DNA of 64,000 nucleotides from Ensifer adhaerens. Lineage in GTDB: Bacteria; Pseudomonadota; Alphaproteobacteria; Rhizobiales; Rhizobiaceae. Position 1 is the stretch's first letter. Each line of letters starts with the position of its first letter. The notes beneath the pieces are model-generated. The model saw only the letters and a list, made by a program, of their open reading frames with translations, was not told the DNA's origin and made no database searches. The DNA lies in assembly GCF_013283195.1 (NCBI RefSeq), contig NZ_JABEKT010000004.1:186001-250000 (forward strand), given 5' to 3'. The position numbers were made by a program, and so were the translations under genes. Shown piece by piece: positions 28,105 to 36,318 of the stretch.

Positions 28105-28335
28105 ATGACGGCACAAACGACACAGGTAGTTGTATTTGGCGTTGAGGGTGACGATGGCCTGTGGCTTGCCGATCTCGCGGCGGGAACTGTCACACGCATC
28201 GTAGATCCGCTCACCGGCGCCTTGGCTTCGGCAAACGAGCACAGAAATGCCGGCGCCACTGTGGTCAAGGGCGTGAACTTCGCCGTCAGGGCCAATTCGG
28301 CCGGCTCCGTCTCCGGCGGATTCATGGACGGCTAA
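28105..28335 (+). CDS. Candidate RiPP precursor peptide next to YcaO/TfuA
   Basis: 76 residues. The ATG at 28105 follows an AAGGGG site by about 7 nt. The N-terminal part (TTQVVVFGVEGDDGLWLADL, then AAGTVTRIVDP) looks like a short folded leader of alternating strands. The C-terminal part (ATVVKGVNFAVRANSAGSVS, then GGFMDG) is small-residue rich, with three Ser and no Cys. The whole peptide has no Cys, so thiazole or lanthionine chemistry is excluded; Ser/Thr-derived oxazolines or a backbone thioamide remain possible. It lies 18 nt upstream of YcaO in one transcript. Precursor status is inferred from size and position; no cleavage site such as a clear GG leader end is obvious. Confidence 0.65.
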   Translation: MTAQTTQVVVFGVEGDDGLWLADLAAGTVTRIVDPLTGALASANEHRNAGATVVKGVNFAVRANSAGSVSGGFMDG

Positions 28336-28353
28336 GCCTCGGCGCGCCCGTGC

Positions 28354-29604
28354 ATGACGATAGCCATCAATACGGATCGGGCGAACGAAAATCGCCCGAT
28401 CTCAGCAAATTCCGACAATGCTGACAGATACTCCGACCGCGTCTGTGCGCCCGAAGAAACCTTCGCGCGCATCGCTTTGCTGTTGCCCGCTTTCGGCATC
28501 AGCAGACTGGCACGCCTGACCGGGCTCGACAGCATCGGCATCCCCGTCTGGAACGCGGTCTCTCCCAACGCAAAATCGATCGTCATCAATCAGGGGAAAG
28601 GCATCACCGATATCGACGCCAAGGTATCGGCGGCGATGGAAGCTCTGGAGCGTGCAGTCGCCTGCAACCCGTCGGCGCAAGTGCTAAACGCAACGCGACA
28701 GTCACTTCTGGAAAGCGGAGAAAGGGCGCTCAACCTGCCCGGCCTTGTCGCGGCAGGCGAGAGCGATCTCGGTGATGATGAACCGGCGCCATGGTTGCGC
28801 GGTTTCGATCTCATCGGTCAACAGACGACTTTCGTGCCGTTTCATGCCGCACTGCTCGACCGCACGCTCGAGCGGTGCCGCTACTGGCAGTCGTCGGACG
28901 GACTTGCCTCCGGCAACACCGAAGACGAAGCAATCCTGCACGGCCTGCTGGAACGGATCGAGCGCGATGCCGAAACGTTGTGGCGGCTGCTGCCTTTAAC
29001 GGCGCGTCTGAGCACGTGCATCGACGCCGGTTCGTTCAAAGACCCCATTCTCGATGACATGACAGGACGGATTGCCGCGGCCGGTCTCACGTTCCGCCTC
29101 TTCGATATGACCAGCGACATTGGCATCCCGTGTCTGACGGCGGTCATCGCGGATACCGGCATCCTCGAGGCGAAAGAACCGCACTACCATGACGTGACCA
29201 TCGGGCATGGCGCCCATCCCGATCCGCGACGCGCCGCCATCCGGGCCGTCACCGAGGCCGCGCAGTCCCGCCTCACCTATATCAGCGGCGCACGTGACGA
29301 TGTCTTTCCGGAGACTTTCACCCGCAGGCTGCCGCGCGAGACCCAGCAACTGTTTGAGGCATTACCGCGCGCAGAAAACCCGGTCGCCGCGGTTGCCGGC
29401 AGCACAGCAAATTCGCTGATCGAATATGTGCTCGATGCCTTGAAGCGCGCCGGCATCGGCACCGCCGTGGCCGTTCCGCTGCTCGCCGAACCGTTGCCGT
29501 TTTCCGTGATCAAGGTCTTTGTGCCGGAACTCGAAAATCCGGATGGAGCACGCAAGCGCCGTTTCGGCGCGCGGGCACTGTCGCGCGCCCTGGAGATCGC
29601 ATGA
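28354..29604 (+). CDS. YcaO-domain peptide-modifying enzyme
   Basis: 416 residues. YcaO enzymes use ATP to activate a backbone amide of a peptide substrate. The ATP/Mg-binding elements are present: S92-x3-E96-x2-E99 in SAAMEALER, the LHGLLERIERD segment (E192, E200, E203, R204), and R297-x3-E301-x2-Q304 in RAVTEAAQSR followed by SGARDD. The C-terminus ends ALSRALEIA and lacks the PxPxP tail known from azoline-forming YcaOs, consistent with the TfuA-partnered class. No dehydrogenase or E1-like partner is present. The start follows the peptide stop by 18 nt, and its stop overlaps TfuA as ATGA. The substrate is presumably the adjacent 76-aa peptide. Confidence 0.92.
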   Translation: MTIAINTDRANENRPISANSDNADRYSDRVCAPEETFARIALLLPAFGISRLARLTGLDSIGIPVWNAVSPNAKSIVINQGKGITDIDAKVSAAMEALERAVACNPSAQVLNATRQSLLESGERALNLPGLVAAGESDLGDDEPAPWLRGFDLIGQQTTFVPFHAALLDRTLERCRYWQSSDGLASGNTEDEAILHGLLERIERDAETLWRLLPLTARLSTCIDAGSFKDPILDDMTGRIAAAGLTFRLFDMTSDIGIPCLTAVIADTGILEAKEPHYHDVTIGHGAHPDPRRAAIRAVTEAAQSRLTYISGARDDVFPETFTRRLPRETQQLFEALPRAENPVAAVAGSTANSLIEYVLDALKRAGIGTAVAVPLLAEPLPFSVIKVFVPELENPDGARKRRFGARALSRALEIA

Positions 29605-30326
29605 AGATCCTCTTCTGCGGCCCCACCTTGCCCGATGCGCAGGCACTGATCGGCACGGACATCGTGCTGCGCCCGCCAGCCGTGCAAGGCGACATCCTGC
29701 GCGCCACGCAGGACGGCGCGACGGTCATCGGACTTGTCGACGGCCATTTCGAACAGGTCGCGCCGGTCTGGCACAAGGAGATCCTGTTTGCGCTTTCTCA
29801 AGGGGTAGGCGTTTACGGCGCAGCCAGCATGGGCGCACTTCGTGCCGCCGAATGTGCGGCCTTCGGCATGGTCGGCGTTGGCAAGATCTACCAACAATAC
29901 GCCGCAGGCGAACTCGAAGATGATGCCGATGTTGCCCTGCTGCATGGGCCGGCGGAGCTGGGCTACATGCCATTGACCCTGCCCTTGGTGAACGTCGTGG
30001 CGACGCTTGAGGATTTGTGCGCACGGCAAAAGATCGATCCTGCGCCTGCCGCGCAACTTCGGTTGGCGGCCGCCGAGATCTTCTACAAGCACCGCAGCTG
30101 GCGCGCGATCGTGGCGCGTGCCGACCTTCCAACCGGCACGGATCTGAAACGCATCGAAGCGTGCCTGTCGACCGGAACGATAAATCAGAAGCGCCTCGAC
30201 GCGCTGCAACTGATCGACATCCTGCGCTCTGCCCCCGCCCTAAGGTCGACAGCGCCGGAAGGGTGGACATTCAATTCCACAAGTCTTTGGAAGCGCTTGC
30301 TCAATCAACTTGTCGCTTCATCTTAA
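29601..30326 (+). CDS. tfuA: TfuA-like protein, YcaO partner
   Basis: 241 residues with the TfuA core: FCGPTLP at the start, HKEILFALSQGVGVYGAASMGALRAAEC and GMVGVGKIYQQYAAGELEDDADVALLHGP, then MPLTLPLVNVVATLE. TfuA was named in trifolitoxin production in Rhizobium, and TfuA partners of YcaO take part in thioamide formation in methyl-coenzyme M reductase and in some bacterial peptides. The gene overlaps YcaO by ATGA. In this operon the simplest reading is that YcaO and TfuA together modify the upstream peptide. Where sulfur would come from is not visible here; no sulfurtransferase gene is adjacent. Confidence 0.9.
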   Translation: MKILFCGPTLPDAQALIGTDIVLRPPAVQGDILRATQDGATVIGLVDGHFEQVAPVWHKEILFALSQGVGVYGAASMGALRAAECAAFGMVGVGKIYQQYAAGELEDDADVALLHGPAELGYMPLTLPLVNVVATLEDLCARQKIDPAPAAQLRLAAAEIFYKHRSWRAIVARADLPTGTDLKRIEACLSTGTINQKRLDALQLIDILRSAPALRSTAPEGWTFNSTSLWKRLLNQLVASS

Positions 30327-30350
30327 GCACGCGGTTTTCCCATGCAACGT

Positions 30351-30390
30351 GTGTCACGCTCGTGTCACGCGCATCAATGAAAAGTCACGC
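30351..30390 (+). promoter_or_regulatory. Three direct GTCACGC repeats upstream of a small gene
   Basis: GTGTCACGC occurs at 30351 and 30362 (11 nt apart, about one helical turn), and AGTCACGC at 30383. They lie 57-96 nt before the small protein start at 30447, a spacing suitable for an activator or repressor site. A 7-bp hairpin (GCGGATC/GATCCGC, 30410-30428) follows just before the ribosome-binding site. Confidence 0.4.
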
Positions 30391-30446
30391 TATGATTTGC
30401 CATGTTGAAGCGGATCGGGCTGATCCGCAGGGAACCGGGGAAAATC

Positions 30447-30683
30447 ATGCAATCTTCGATCGCCATGTCCTTTGAACCTGAAGACAAGGAGAAGGAGCTG
30501 CTGGCGCTGGCCCGCCTTGTCACCTACGCGCGCGATTCGTCGCGCACACTGAATGTCGAAGGCGTTCAATATTGCCTCGAGCTCGCGCTCGCAGCGCTGC
30601 TCAAGGAAGTCGAGGAATGCGGCGACAAGACCGCACTGCTGACCAACGAACTCATGAGCCGCGCCAGCCTCGGAAACTGCTGA
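30447..30683 (+). CDS. Small helical hypothetical protein
   Basis: 78 residues from the ATG at 30447, which has a GGGGA site 5 nt upstream. In-frame ATGs at 30402 (longer) and 30465 are alternatives. The sequence (KEKELLALARLVTYARDSS, then LNVEGVQYCLELALAALLKEVEE) is a compact two-helix protein with a C-terminal Cys. I do not recognise a family. It follows TfuA by 120 nt but has its own repeats and leader hairpin, so it may be a separate transcript. It is not assigned to the RiPP operon. Confidence 0.7.
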   Translation: MQSSIAMSFEPEDKEKELLALARLVTYARDSSRTLNVEGVQYCLELALAALLKEVEECGDKTALLTNELMSRASLGNC

Positions 30684-30723
30684 GCAGTCGGGGTCGACGT
30701 CAATTTCGCTGGTGGCATAGAAA

Positions 30724-30759
30724 AAAGCCCTGCTTCGCGCTCCCGCAAAGCAGGGCTTT
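30724..30759. terminator. Bidirectional intrinsic terminator
   Basis: AAAGCCCTGCTT and AAGCAGGGCTTT form a perfect 12-bp stem with a 12-nt loop, flanked by A and T runs on both sides. It lies between the small protein on the plus strand and the solute-binding protein gene on the minus strand, so it can end both transcripts. Confidence 0.85.
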
Positions 30760-30768
30760 CCATTTTAA

Positions 30769-30868
30769 AGCGCTTCGCGATCTTTCAGATTCACTTGACG
30801 CGCTTTAAGTTCTTGTTTTTGCGCATGTCGTTATCGCAAAACCGCGGCACACTTTTGCGTGACATGCT
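30769..30868. repeat. Rhizobiaceae intergenic mosaic repeat
   Basis: About 100 nt with the core TTTTTGCGCATGTCGTTATC followed by GCAAAACCGCGGCACACTTT and TGCGTGACATGCTTTA. GCATGTC and GACATGC are inverted to each other, as are TTTGCG and CGCAAA. I recall this core as a widespread intergenic repeat of Rhizobium and Sinorhizobium genomes (RIME/Sm-type elements). It sits at the 3' side of the solute-binding gene. Copy number should be checked genome-wide. Confidence 0.65.
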
Positions 30869-32446
30869 TTAGTCAGCCTGGCAATCCCACCAGAAACGCG
30901 AGAAGTTCAGGTCCCAGCTCTGCATCGGGATATAGGCATAGCCCTGGAGGCATTTGCTTGCGGCGTAGCGCTGCGACTCCACCGTCAGGAACACGTCGGC
31001 CTGCGCATCGGTGACCTTGCGCTGTATCTGCTTATAGAGATCGTTCTGCGCGGCCGGATCGAGCGTCTCGCGCGACTTGTCGATCAATGCGTCGACTTCC
31101 GGATCCTGCAACCATTCCATCGAGGCCCAGGTGCCTTTCGCCTTGGAGTGATACTGCACATAGAAGACGCTGTCAGGCGACGGATAGGTCGGGCCATAGA
31201 AGACCTGGGTGGTCGCCGGCGTCGTCTCCACCTTGGCAGCCAGTTCGGTGATACGGTTCCAGGGCTCCGGCTTGATGTCGAGCTCGATACCGATCTGCTC
31301 GAGATTGGCCTGCATCAACAGCGCGATGTCCTCTTCGAAGGCCAAGCCCGTGACATAGGTGTGGCTGAGCTTGATTGGCCCCTTGCCGGCATATTTCGAC
31401 TTGGCAAGCTCTTCCTTCGCCTTTTCCAGGTTGTATTCCGGGGCGGACAAATCGTTGAGATAGGCATCCTTGAACACGGACGCCAATGGCCCGTTCATAG
31501 GTTCGCCGGGATGGATGACATTGCGCACGGTTTCGTAGTCGGTCGCAAGCGCAATCGCGCGCCGGACGTGGATATCGTCGGTCGGCGGGACCTGGGTGTT
31601 CATCTTGATGTAGAAGCCGGTCGCCGTCGTGCCGCGCAGGATCTTGTAGCCCGGCATCTTCTCGATTGCCTCGAAGGTCTCGTTTGCCTGGGCGCGCGCC
31701 GACATGCCGAGTTCGCCCTTTGCCGCAAGCGCCTTCACCGTCGCTTCGTCATGGGTGATGACAAAACGGATTTCGTCGATCGGTGTCCCCTTGCTCCAGC
31801 CGCCGTGATAGCCCTCGAAACGATTGACGACCATCTGCGAGGCACGTTGCCAGGATGACAGCATGTAAGGTCCAGCACCCGCCGGATGATCTGTCAGGTA
31901 GTCCGTCCCCCACTCCTCCTTGCTGTTCTCCCGGATCAGTTTTTCATTGAGAACAAGGATCAGCGGCGTGTTGCTGATGAACGGCGCATAGACCTTCTTC
32001 AGACCGATCTCCACGGTCCGATCATCGACGGCCTTCAACTTGGCGGGATCGACGATATCGGTGAAAAGGTAGGACGGACCTTCGTTGATCGCGAGCAGGC
32101 GCTTGACCGTGTAGACGACATCTGAAGCCTTGACTGGCGTGCCATCCTGGAATTTTGCGCCGTCCTTCAGCTTGAAGGTGTAGGTCTTGTCGTCATCGGA
32201 GACGCTCCAGCTTTCGGCGAGTTCCGGCACCACAGAGCCATCGGGGTTGACCGTCGTCAGACCTGAATAGAGGTTCACGGCAGCCATATACTCGGTGTAA
32301 TCGTTGATCTTGCCGGGATCGATGGTGCCGAACTCCTGCGTCGCGTTGACGACGATCGACACCTTCTCCTGAGCCGCGGCCGGGGCGGTGAGTGCCGTCG
32401 TCTGCACCAGCCCCAGAAGCAGCCCTGTGATGAGTGTTCTCTTCAT
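30869..32446 (-). CDS. Dpp-type ABC transporter substrate-binding protein
   Basis: 525 residues, the usual family-5 length. The signal peptide is MKRTLITGLLLGLVQTTALTAPAAAQ. The core signature is SGLTTVNPDGSVVPELAESWSVSDDDKTYTFKLKDGAKFQDGTPVKASDVVYTVKR, and the lower domain has VRRAIALATDYETV. It is the last gene of the operon that holds two permeases, a fused ATPase, HyuA and two DUF917 proteins, and starts 48 nt after the second DUF917. A ring-opened amide, hydantoin or oxoproline-like peptide is a possible ligand because of those enzymes; this is inference. Confidence 0.93.
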   Translation of the reverse strand: MKRTLITGLLLGLVQTTALTAPAAAQEKVSIVVNATQEFGTIDPGKINDYTEYMAAVNLYSGLTTVNPDGSVVPELAESWSVSDDDKTYTFKLKDGAKFQDGTPVKASDVVYTVKRLLAINEGPSYLFTDIVDPAKLKAVDDRTVEIGLKKVYAPFISNTPLILVLNEKLIRENSKEEWGTDYLTDHPAGAGPYMLSSWQRASQMVVNRFEGYHGGWSKGTPIDEIRFVITHDEATVKALAAKGELGMSARAQANETFEAIEKMPGYKILRGTTATGFYIKMNTQVPPTDDIHVRRAIALATDYETVRNVIHPGEPMNGPLASVFKDAYLNDLSAPEYNLEKAKEELAKSKYAGKGPIKLSHTYVTGLAFEEDIALLMQANLEQIGIELDIKPEPWNRITELAAKVETTPATTQVFYGPTYPSPDSVFYVQYHSKAKGTWASMEWLQDPEVDALIDKSRETLDPAAQNDLYKQIQRKVTDAQADVFLTVESQRYAASKCLQGYAYIPMQSWDLNFSRFWWDCQAD

Positions 32447-32494
32447 GTCTCAGTTCCCTTTTTGTTGATTGTCGTTGTTTCGGTCCGGCGGCCC

Positions 32495-33589
32495 TCAGGC
32501 GGCCGGGTTGAGCGCCTCGACCGGCTCGTAGGCATGGTCGTAGCCAAAGTAACCGGGGCCCGCGAGTTCGAGCCCCTTGGCCGTCCGCCACTGCCGATCA
32601 CAGGGAAGCCCGGTGAATTCGACCGTCAGGCCATAACGCAACTGCTCCGTCGTGACCGGCAGCCCACCATCGGCGTCGAGTGCGCAGATGAGATCCGGCG
32701 TCGAGGCGATGACCTGTCCGCCATCGCCGCGCGCGACCAGGAACTCGTTCTGGAAGGCGACTTCGAAAGTGCGGCCGGAAAAACCGTCGATGCCCTTGAG
32801 CACGGCCCTGCCCCGCGCGAAACCGCCTGTCGTCACCCGGTCGACATCGACGACGCGGCCGGTAAACAGGTGTCGGCCGTCGAACTGCTCGCGAAGCGCG
32901 ATGCCGGGATGACGCTTCGCTCTGCGCTCGGCGGCAATCGTCTCGCCGATGCCCTTGATGAGACTGAGTGTGCCGCGCAGGATTCCAGCCTTCATCTGGG
33001 CCCCGGTCATCGGATAGGCGGCAACAAGGCTGGCGCCACCCATCTGGATCGCCTGGACGCGGGCGAGCCGTTCGGTCCACAGGTTCGAGACTGCATTGAT
33101 GATCGCGCTGTTGCCCTTGTCGTCGGCATGAACCAGTGGCGTTGCGCTGATGTCATGCATGGTGAAGCTCACCATCTGCAGCTCGGGAAAGGCCCGACCC
33201 ATGCCGTCTCCGTCGATCAGCGGCAGGCCGGTTGCGGCGGCCACGGCAAAGGGGATGGTCGAGTTCAATCCGCCGGCCTCAACGCAGATCAGCGCATCGG
33301 CATTGCGTCCGAGGAACCGCTCGAGCTGGCGCAGCGCCTCCAGCGCTTCGTCGCCACGCGGCAGCTTCTCCACCATTACGGTCGGTGCGCCCATCATGAA
33401 GACCGGAACACAGAGCGCGTCATCGGCGACGGTTTCCGGCTGGACCACCCGAACCGGACCGTTCGCCTCGATCGCCGTTCGCGCCATCAGCTTGCCGATA
33501 TAGGGATCCCCGCCGCCGCCGGTGCCGAGATAGGCACCGCCGATGGCGATCGCCTCCATGTCGGCAGCCGTAATCAGCTGCTCGGTCAT
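32495..33589 (-). CDS. DUF917 family protein, second copy
   Basis: 364 residues. The family N-terminus is IAIGGAYLGTGGGGDPYIGKLMA, with the EAGGLNST, DGDGMGRAFPELQM and FTMHD segments that match its neighbour residue for residue in places. DUF917 proteins are typically encoded beside hydantoinase/oxoprolinase subunits and are thought to work with them. The gene overlaps the first DUF917 by 4 nt. Conserved acidic and Gly-rich loops could bind metal or nucleotide, but no activity is established. Two different DUF917 proteins in tandem may form a hetero-oligomer. Confidence 0.88.
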   Translation of the reverse strand: MTEQLITAADMEAIAIGGAYLGTGGGGDPYIGKLMARTAIEANGPVRVVQPETVADDALCVPVFMMGAPTVMVEKLPRGDEALEALRQLERFLGRNADALICVEAGGLNSTIPFAVAAATGLPLIDGDGMGRAFPELQMVSFTMHDISATPLVHADDKGNSAIINAVSNLWTERLARVQAIQMGGASLVAAYPMTGAQMKAGILRGTLSLIKGIGETIAAERRAKRHPGIALREQFDGRHLFTGRVVDVDRVTTGGFARGRAVLKGIDGFSGRTFEVAFQNEFLVARGDGGQVIASTPDLICALDADGGLPVTTEQLRYGLTVEFTGLPCDRQWRTAKGLELAGPGYFGYDHAYEPVEALNPAA

Positions 33590-34716
33590 GGCTGCATCCC
33601 CTCGATCGGCCGGAAGGTCACATCGTCGAAGCCGAAGGCTTTCGGGCCGACAACCTCCAGTGCCGCGGCGGAGCGCAGCAGGGAGTGGCAGGGCAACGCC
33701 ACGATCGCGACGCGCTGGCCGTAGCGCAGCATTTCGGTGGTGATCGCGTTGCCGCTGTCGACATCGAGCACGATGATCAGGTCCGGGACCGACACTTCGA
33801 CTTCGCCATTGCGGCTGAAGACGAGGTTTTCGTTCTGGATCATCACCGAGGCGGTGTCGCCGTTGAAGGCATCGATGCCGGCAAGCTTGGCTTCACCGAT
33901 GACGAAGCCGCCACGCAGGTGACGTTCGAGATCGACGATCTTGCCGGAAAAGACCTGGCGCCCGTTTTCCTGGGCGCAAATGGCCGCAACCGGATCGGCG
34001 TGTTCGCGCCGCGCCTTCAGCACAGCCCGTCCGAGCGAGACCGCTTGAGTGTAGGAATGCGGGATCGAGTACTTCTTGAGAAACGCTCCCGTCATCGGCG
34101 CCGAGGCAAGCGTCGAGGCCCCGCCTTGCGAGACGACGCAGGCGCGCGCCATGCGTTCGTGCCAGAGTTCGGATGCCGCATGCTGGAACAGGACGACGTT
34201 GCCGTGCAGGTCGCACATGACGCTCGGGGTCGAGCGATGACCGTAGATCGAGAAGGTGGTCATCTGCATTTCCGGGAAAGCACGCCCCATGCCATCGCAA
34301 TCGACGACCGGAAGCCCGGCAAAGGCGGCCGCGATCAGCGGCTCCATCGAATTGGCGCCACCGATTTCCTCGCAGACGATAGCGTCGATCGCGATCCCGA
34401 GATGCTCTTCGAGCGCACGAACGCACCGCAGCCCTTCGCGCCCCTCCTTCAGCCGCTCATAGGCAACGACCGGTGCGCCGATGCCACCGAGCGAGATGCA
34501 GCGCGCATCGTCGGCCAGCCGGTCGAGCGGCAGGATCGACAGGTTGTAGCCGCTGCGCATCGCCAGCCGCGCCCGCAGCTTGCCGATATAGGGGTTGCCG
34601 CCGCCGCCGGTGCCGAGAATGCCGGCGCCGATTTCCAGCGCCTCCAGATCCTCTTCGTCGAGCACCCAGAGATCGGACGGATCGTAGTTCAGAGCCTTCA
34701 ATGCACGCTCAGCCAT
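33586..34716 (-). CDS. DUF917 family protein, first copy
   Basis: 376 residues from the ATG at 34716, which overlaps the HyuA stop by 8 nt. The same family core as the next gene is present (LEIGAGILGTGGGGNPYIGKLRA, VCEEIGGANSMEPL, VDCDGMGRAFPEMQM, FSIYGH), with an N-terminal extension of about 30 residues. A longer frame reaching 34824 runs into HyuA and is rejected. The similarity to the downstream gene shows an old duplication. The tight coupling HyuA-DUF917-DUF917 supports one enzyme complex acting on an imported substrate. Confidence 0.88.
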   Translation of the reverse strand: MAERALKALNYDPSDLWVLDEEDLEALEIGAGILGTGGGGNPYIGKLRARLAMRSGYNLSILPLDRLADDARCISLGGIGAPVVAYERLKEGREGLRCVRALEEHLGIAIDAIVCEEIGGANSMEPLIAAAFAGLPVVDCDGMGRAFPEMQMTTFSIYGHRSTPSVMCDLHGNVVLFQHAASELWHERMARACVVSQGGASTLASAPMTGAFLKKYSIPHSYTQAVSLGRAVLKARREHADPVAAICAQENGRQVFSGKIVDLERHLRGGFVIGEAKLAGIDAFNGDTASVMIQNENLVFSRNGEVEVSVPDLIIVLDVDSGNAITTEMLRYGQRVAIVALPCHSLLRSAAALEVVGPKAFGFDDVTFRPIEGMQP

Positions 34717-36268
34717 GGAAGCCTCCCATTTCGCCGACGACCTTGACGTGGATGCGGGTGGCATTGCCCGGCAGATAGGCAAGCGGCACGTCTTCCCGCT
34801 CGATGACCTGGATGGTTTCGGCAATCGCGCCGGCCGAAAGCGCGCGTTCCGTTGCTTCCTGCTCCGCCTGCTTCAGGCAGATTTCGCGCGTCAAACCCTT
34901 CTCGAGCGCAAAGACGCGATCAACTTCGCCGCTGATCTGGGCGATGGCGGCGCCGACGGCGTTGGCGACGGCAAAATTCTCCGGGCGGATGACGTCCAGA
35001 TCCCCAAGCCTGTCTGGCATCAGGATCGAGCCGCCGCCGACGGCGATGACCGGGATCGGGTCGGCCGAAACGCGGCTGCGTTCGACCGAGTTTTCAAGCA
35101 TCTGCACGATCCGAGCATGCGCCTTTTCGGCGAGCGCCCGATCGAGATGCGCGACCTTGGACGCATCGCCGACATCGGCCTTGCCGAGTGCGACGGCGAT
35201 GTCCGTGGTCGTCAGCGTCTGGCCGCCGAAGACCAAGGCATCCCTGGCGATGCGATAGCCGACGGACTGCGGACCGACAGTCACGTCACCATTGGCGAGT
35301 TCACGCACCAGCGAGCCGCCGCCGAGACCGATCGAAAACACATCGGGCATGCGGAAATTGGTGCGCACACCGCCGACGTCGACGATGGTCGCCGCCTGAC
35401 GGGGAAAGCCGTGATGCAGGGCGCCGACGTCGGAGGTGGTACCACCGATATCGACGACGATCGCTTCCTTGCGGCCGGTGAGGAAGGCAGCACCACGCAT
35501 CGAATTGGTCGGGCCCGACGCGAAGGTCAGAACAGGGAAGCTTCTGACTGTCGCAGCCGCCATCAGCGTGCCGTCGTTCTGGGTGATGAAGAACGGGCAG
35601 GACAGTCCGGCATCCTTCAGCGCCTTGGCGAAGGCGTCGACCGTCTTGGCGGCCAGCGACAACAGGCTGGCGTTCATGATGGCAGCACTTTCGCGCTCCA
35701 GCAGGCCGATGCGGCCGATATCGCCGGAGACGACGATCGGAAGGCCCGGGCAATGCTTCTCGATGACAGCCTTGGCACGCTGTTCCATCTCGGCGTTGAT
35801 GGGGCTGAAGACGCAGGTGATGGCCGCCGCCTTGACGTTCTTGAGGCGGATATCGGCCGCGATCCGGATCAGCTCTTCTTCATCGAGCGGGGCAATGGCG
35901 CGGCCGTCGAATTCGTAGCCGCCGCGCACCAGGTAGGTGTGATGACCGACGGCTTCGGCGAGATCGTTCGGCCAGTCGACCATCGGTGGCAGGCAGGCGG
36001 TCGCCGGAAGGCCGAGGCGAATGGCGGCGACATGGTTGATATGCTTGCGCTCGATCACAGCATTGGTGAAATGCGTCGTGCCGATCATCACGGTGCTGAT
36101 CCTGGACCGGTCGATGCCGGCCTTGGCAATCGCCCCCTCCAGCGCCTCGATGACGCCCGTCGTCACGTCTTCCGTCGTCGACGCCTTGACGCCCGACAGA
36201 ACGTGCCGCCCCTCCATGATCACGGCGTCGGTGTTCGTACCCCCGACATCTATTCCCAATCGATACAC
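34709..36268 (-). CDS. Hydantoinase/oxoprolinase family protein, HyuA-like subunit
   Basis: 519 residues. The N-terminal domain starts YRLGIDVGGTNTDAVI, the ATP-binding motif of the HyuA/5-oxoprolinase superfamily, followed by IGTTHFTNAVIER. The central domain contains FASGPTNSMRGAAFL and VVDIGGTTSDVGAL (second phosphate-binding element), and GLGGGSLVR. HyuA-type proteins open cyclic amides with ATP, usually with a HyuB partner. No HyuB is encoded here; DUF917 proteins follow instead. The substrate is therefore open. The gene starts 50 nt after the ABC ATPase gene. Confidence 0.9.
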   Translation of the reverse strand: MYRLGIDVGGTNTDAVIMEGRHVLSGVKASTTEDVTTGVIEALEGAIAKAGIDRSRISTVMIGTTHFTNAVIERKHINHVAAIRLGLPATACLPPMVDWPNDLAEAVGHHTYLVRGGYEFDGRAIAPLDEEELIRIAADIRLKNVKAAAITCVFSPINAEMEQRAKAVIEKHCPGLPIVVSGDIGRIGLLERESAAIMNASLLSLAAKTVDAFAKALKDAGLSCPFFITQNDGTLMAAATVRSFPVLTFASGPTNSMRGAAFLTGRKEAIVVDIGGTTSDVGALHHGFPRQAATIVDVGGVRTNFRMPDVFSIGLGGGSLVRELANGDVTVGPQSVGYRIARDALVFGGQTLTTTDIAVALGKADVGDASKVAHLDRALAEKAHARIVQMLENSVERSRVSADPIPVIAVGGGSILMPDRLGDLDVIRPENFAVANAVGAAIAQISGEVDRVFALEKGLTREICLKQAEQEATERALSAGAIAETIQVIEREDVPLAYLPGNATRIHVKVVGEMGGFHG

Positions 36269-36318
36269 GGACAGTCTCCTTGTTGATGGGCCTTCGGCCC
36301 TGTTTCCTCGTTCGGCCT

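Noticed and set aside
28105-30326. Classification as a thiazole/oxazole (LAP) microcin like phazolicin.
   Set aside because: No dehydrogenase or E1-like partner is present, the precursor has no Cys, and YcaO lacks the PxPxP tail.
34715-36286. 523-codon plus-strand frame opposite HyuA.
   Set aside because: Antisense shadow; HyuA on the minus strand has clear family motifs and operon coupling.
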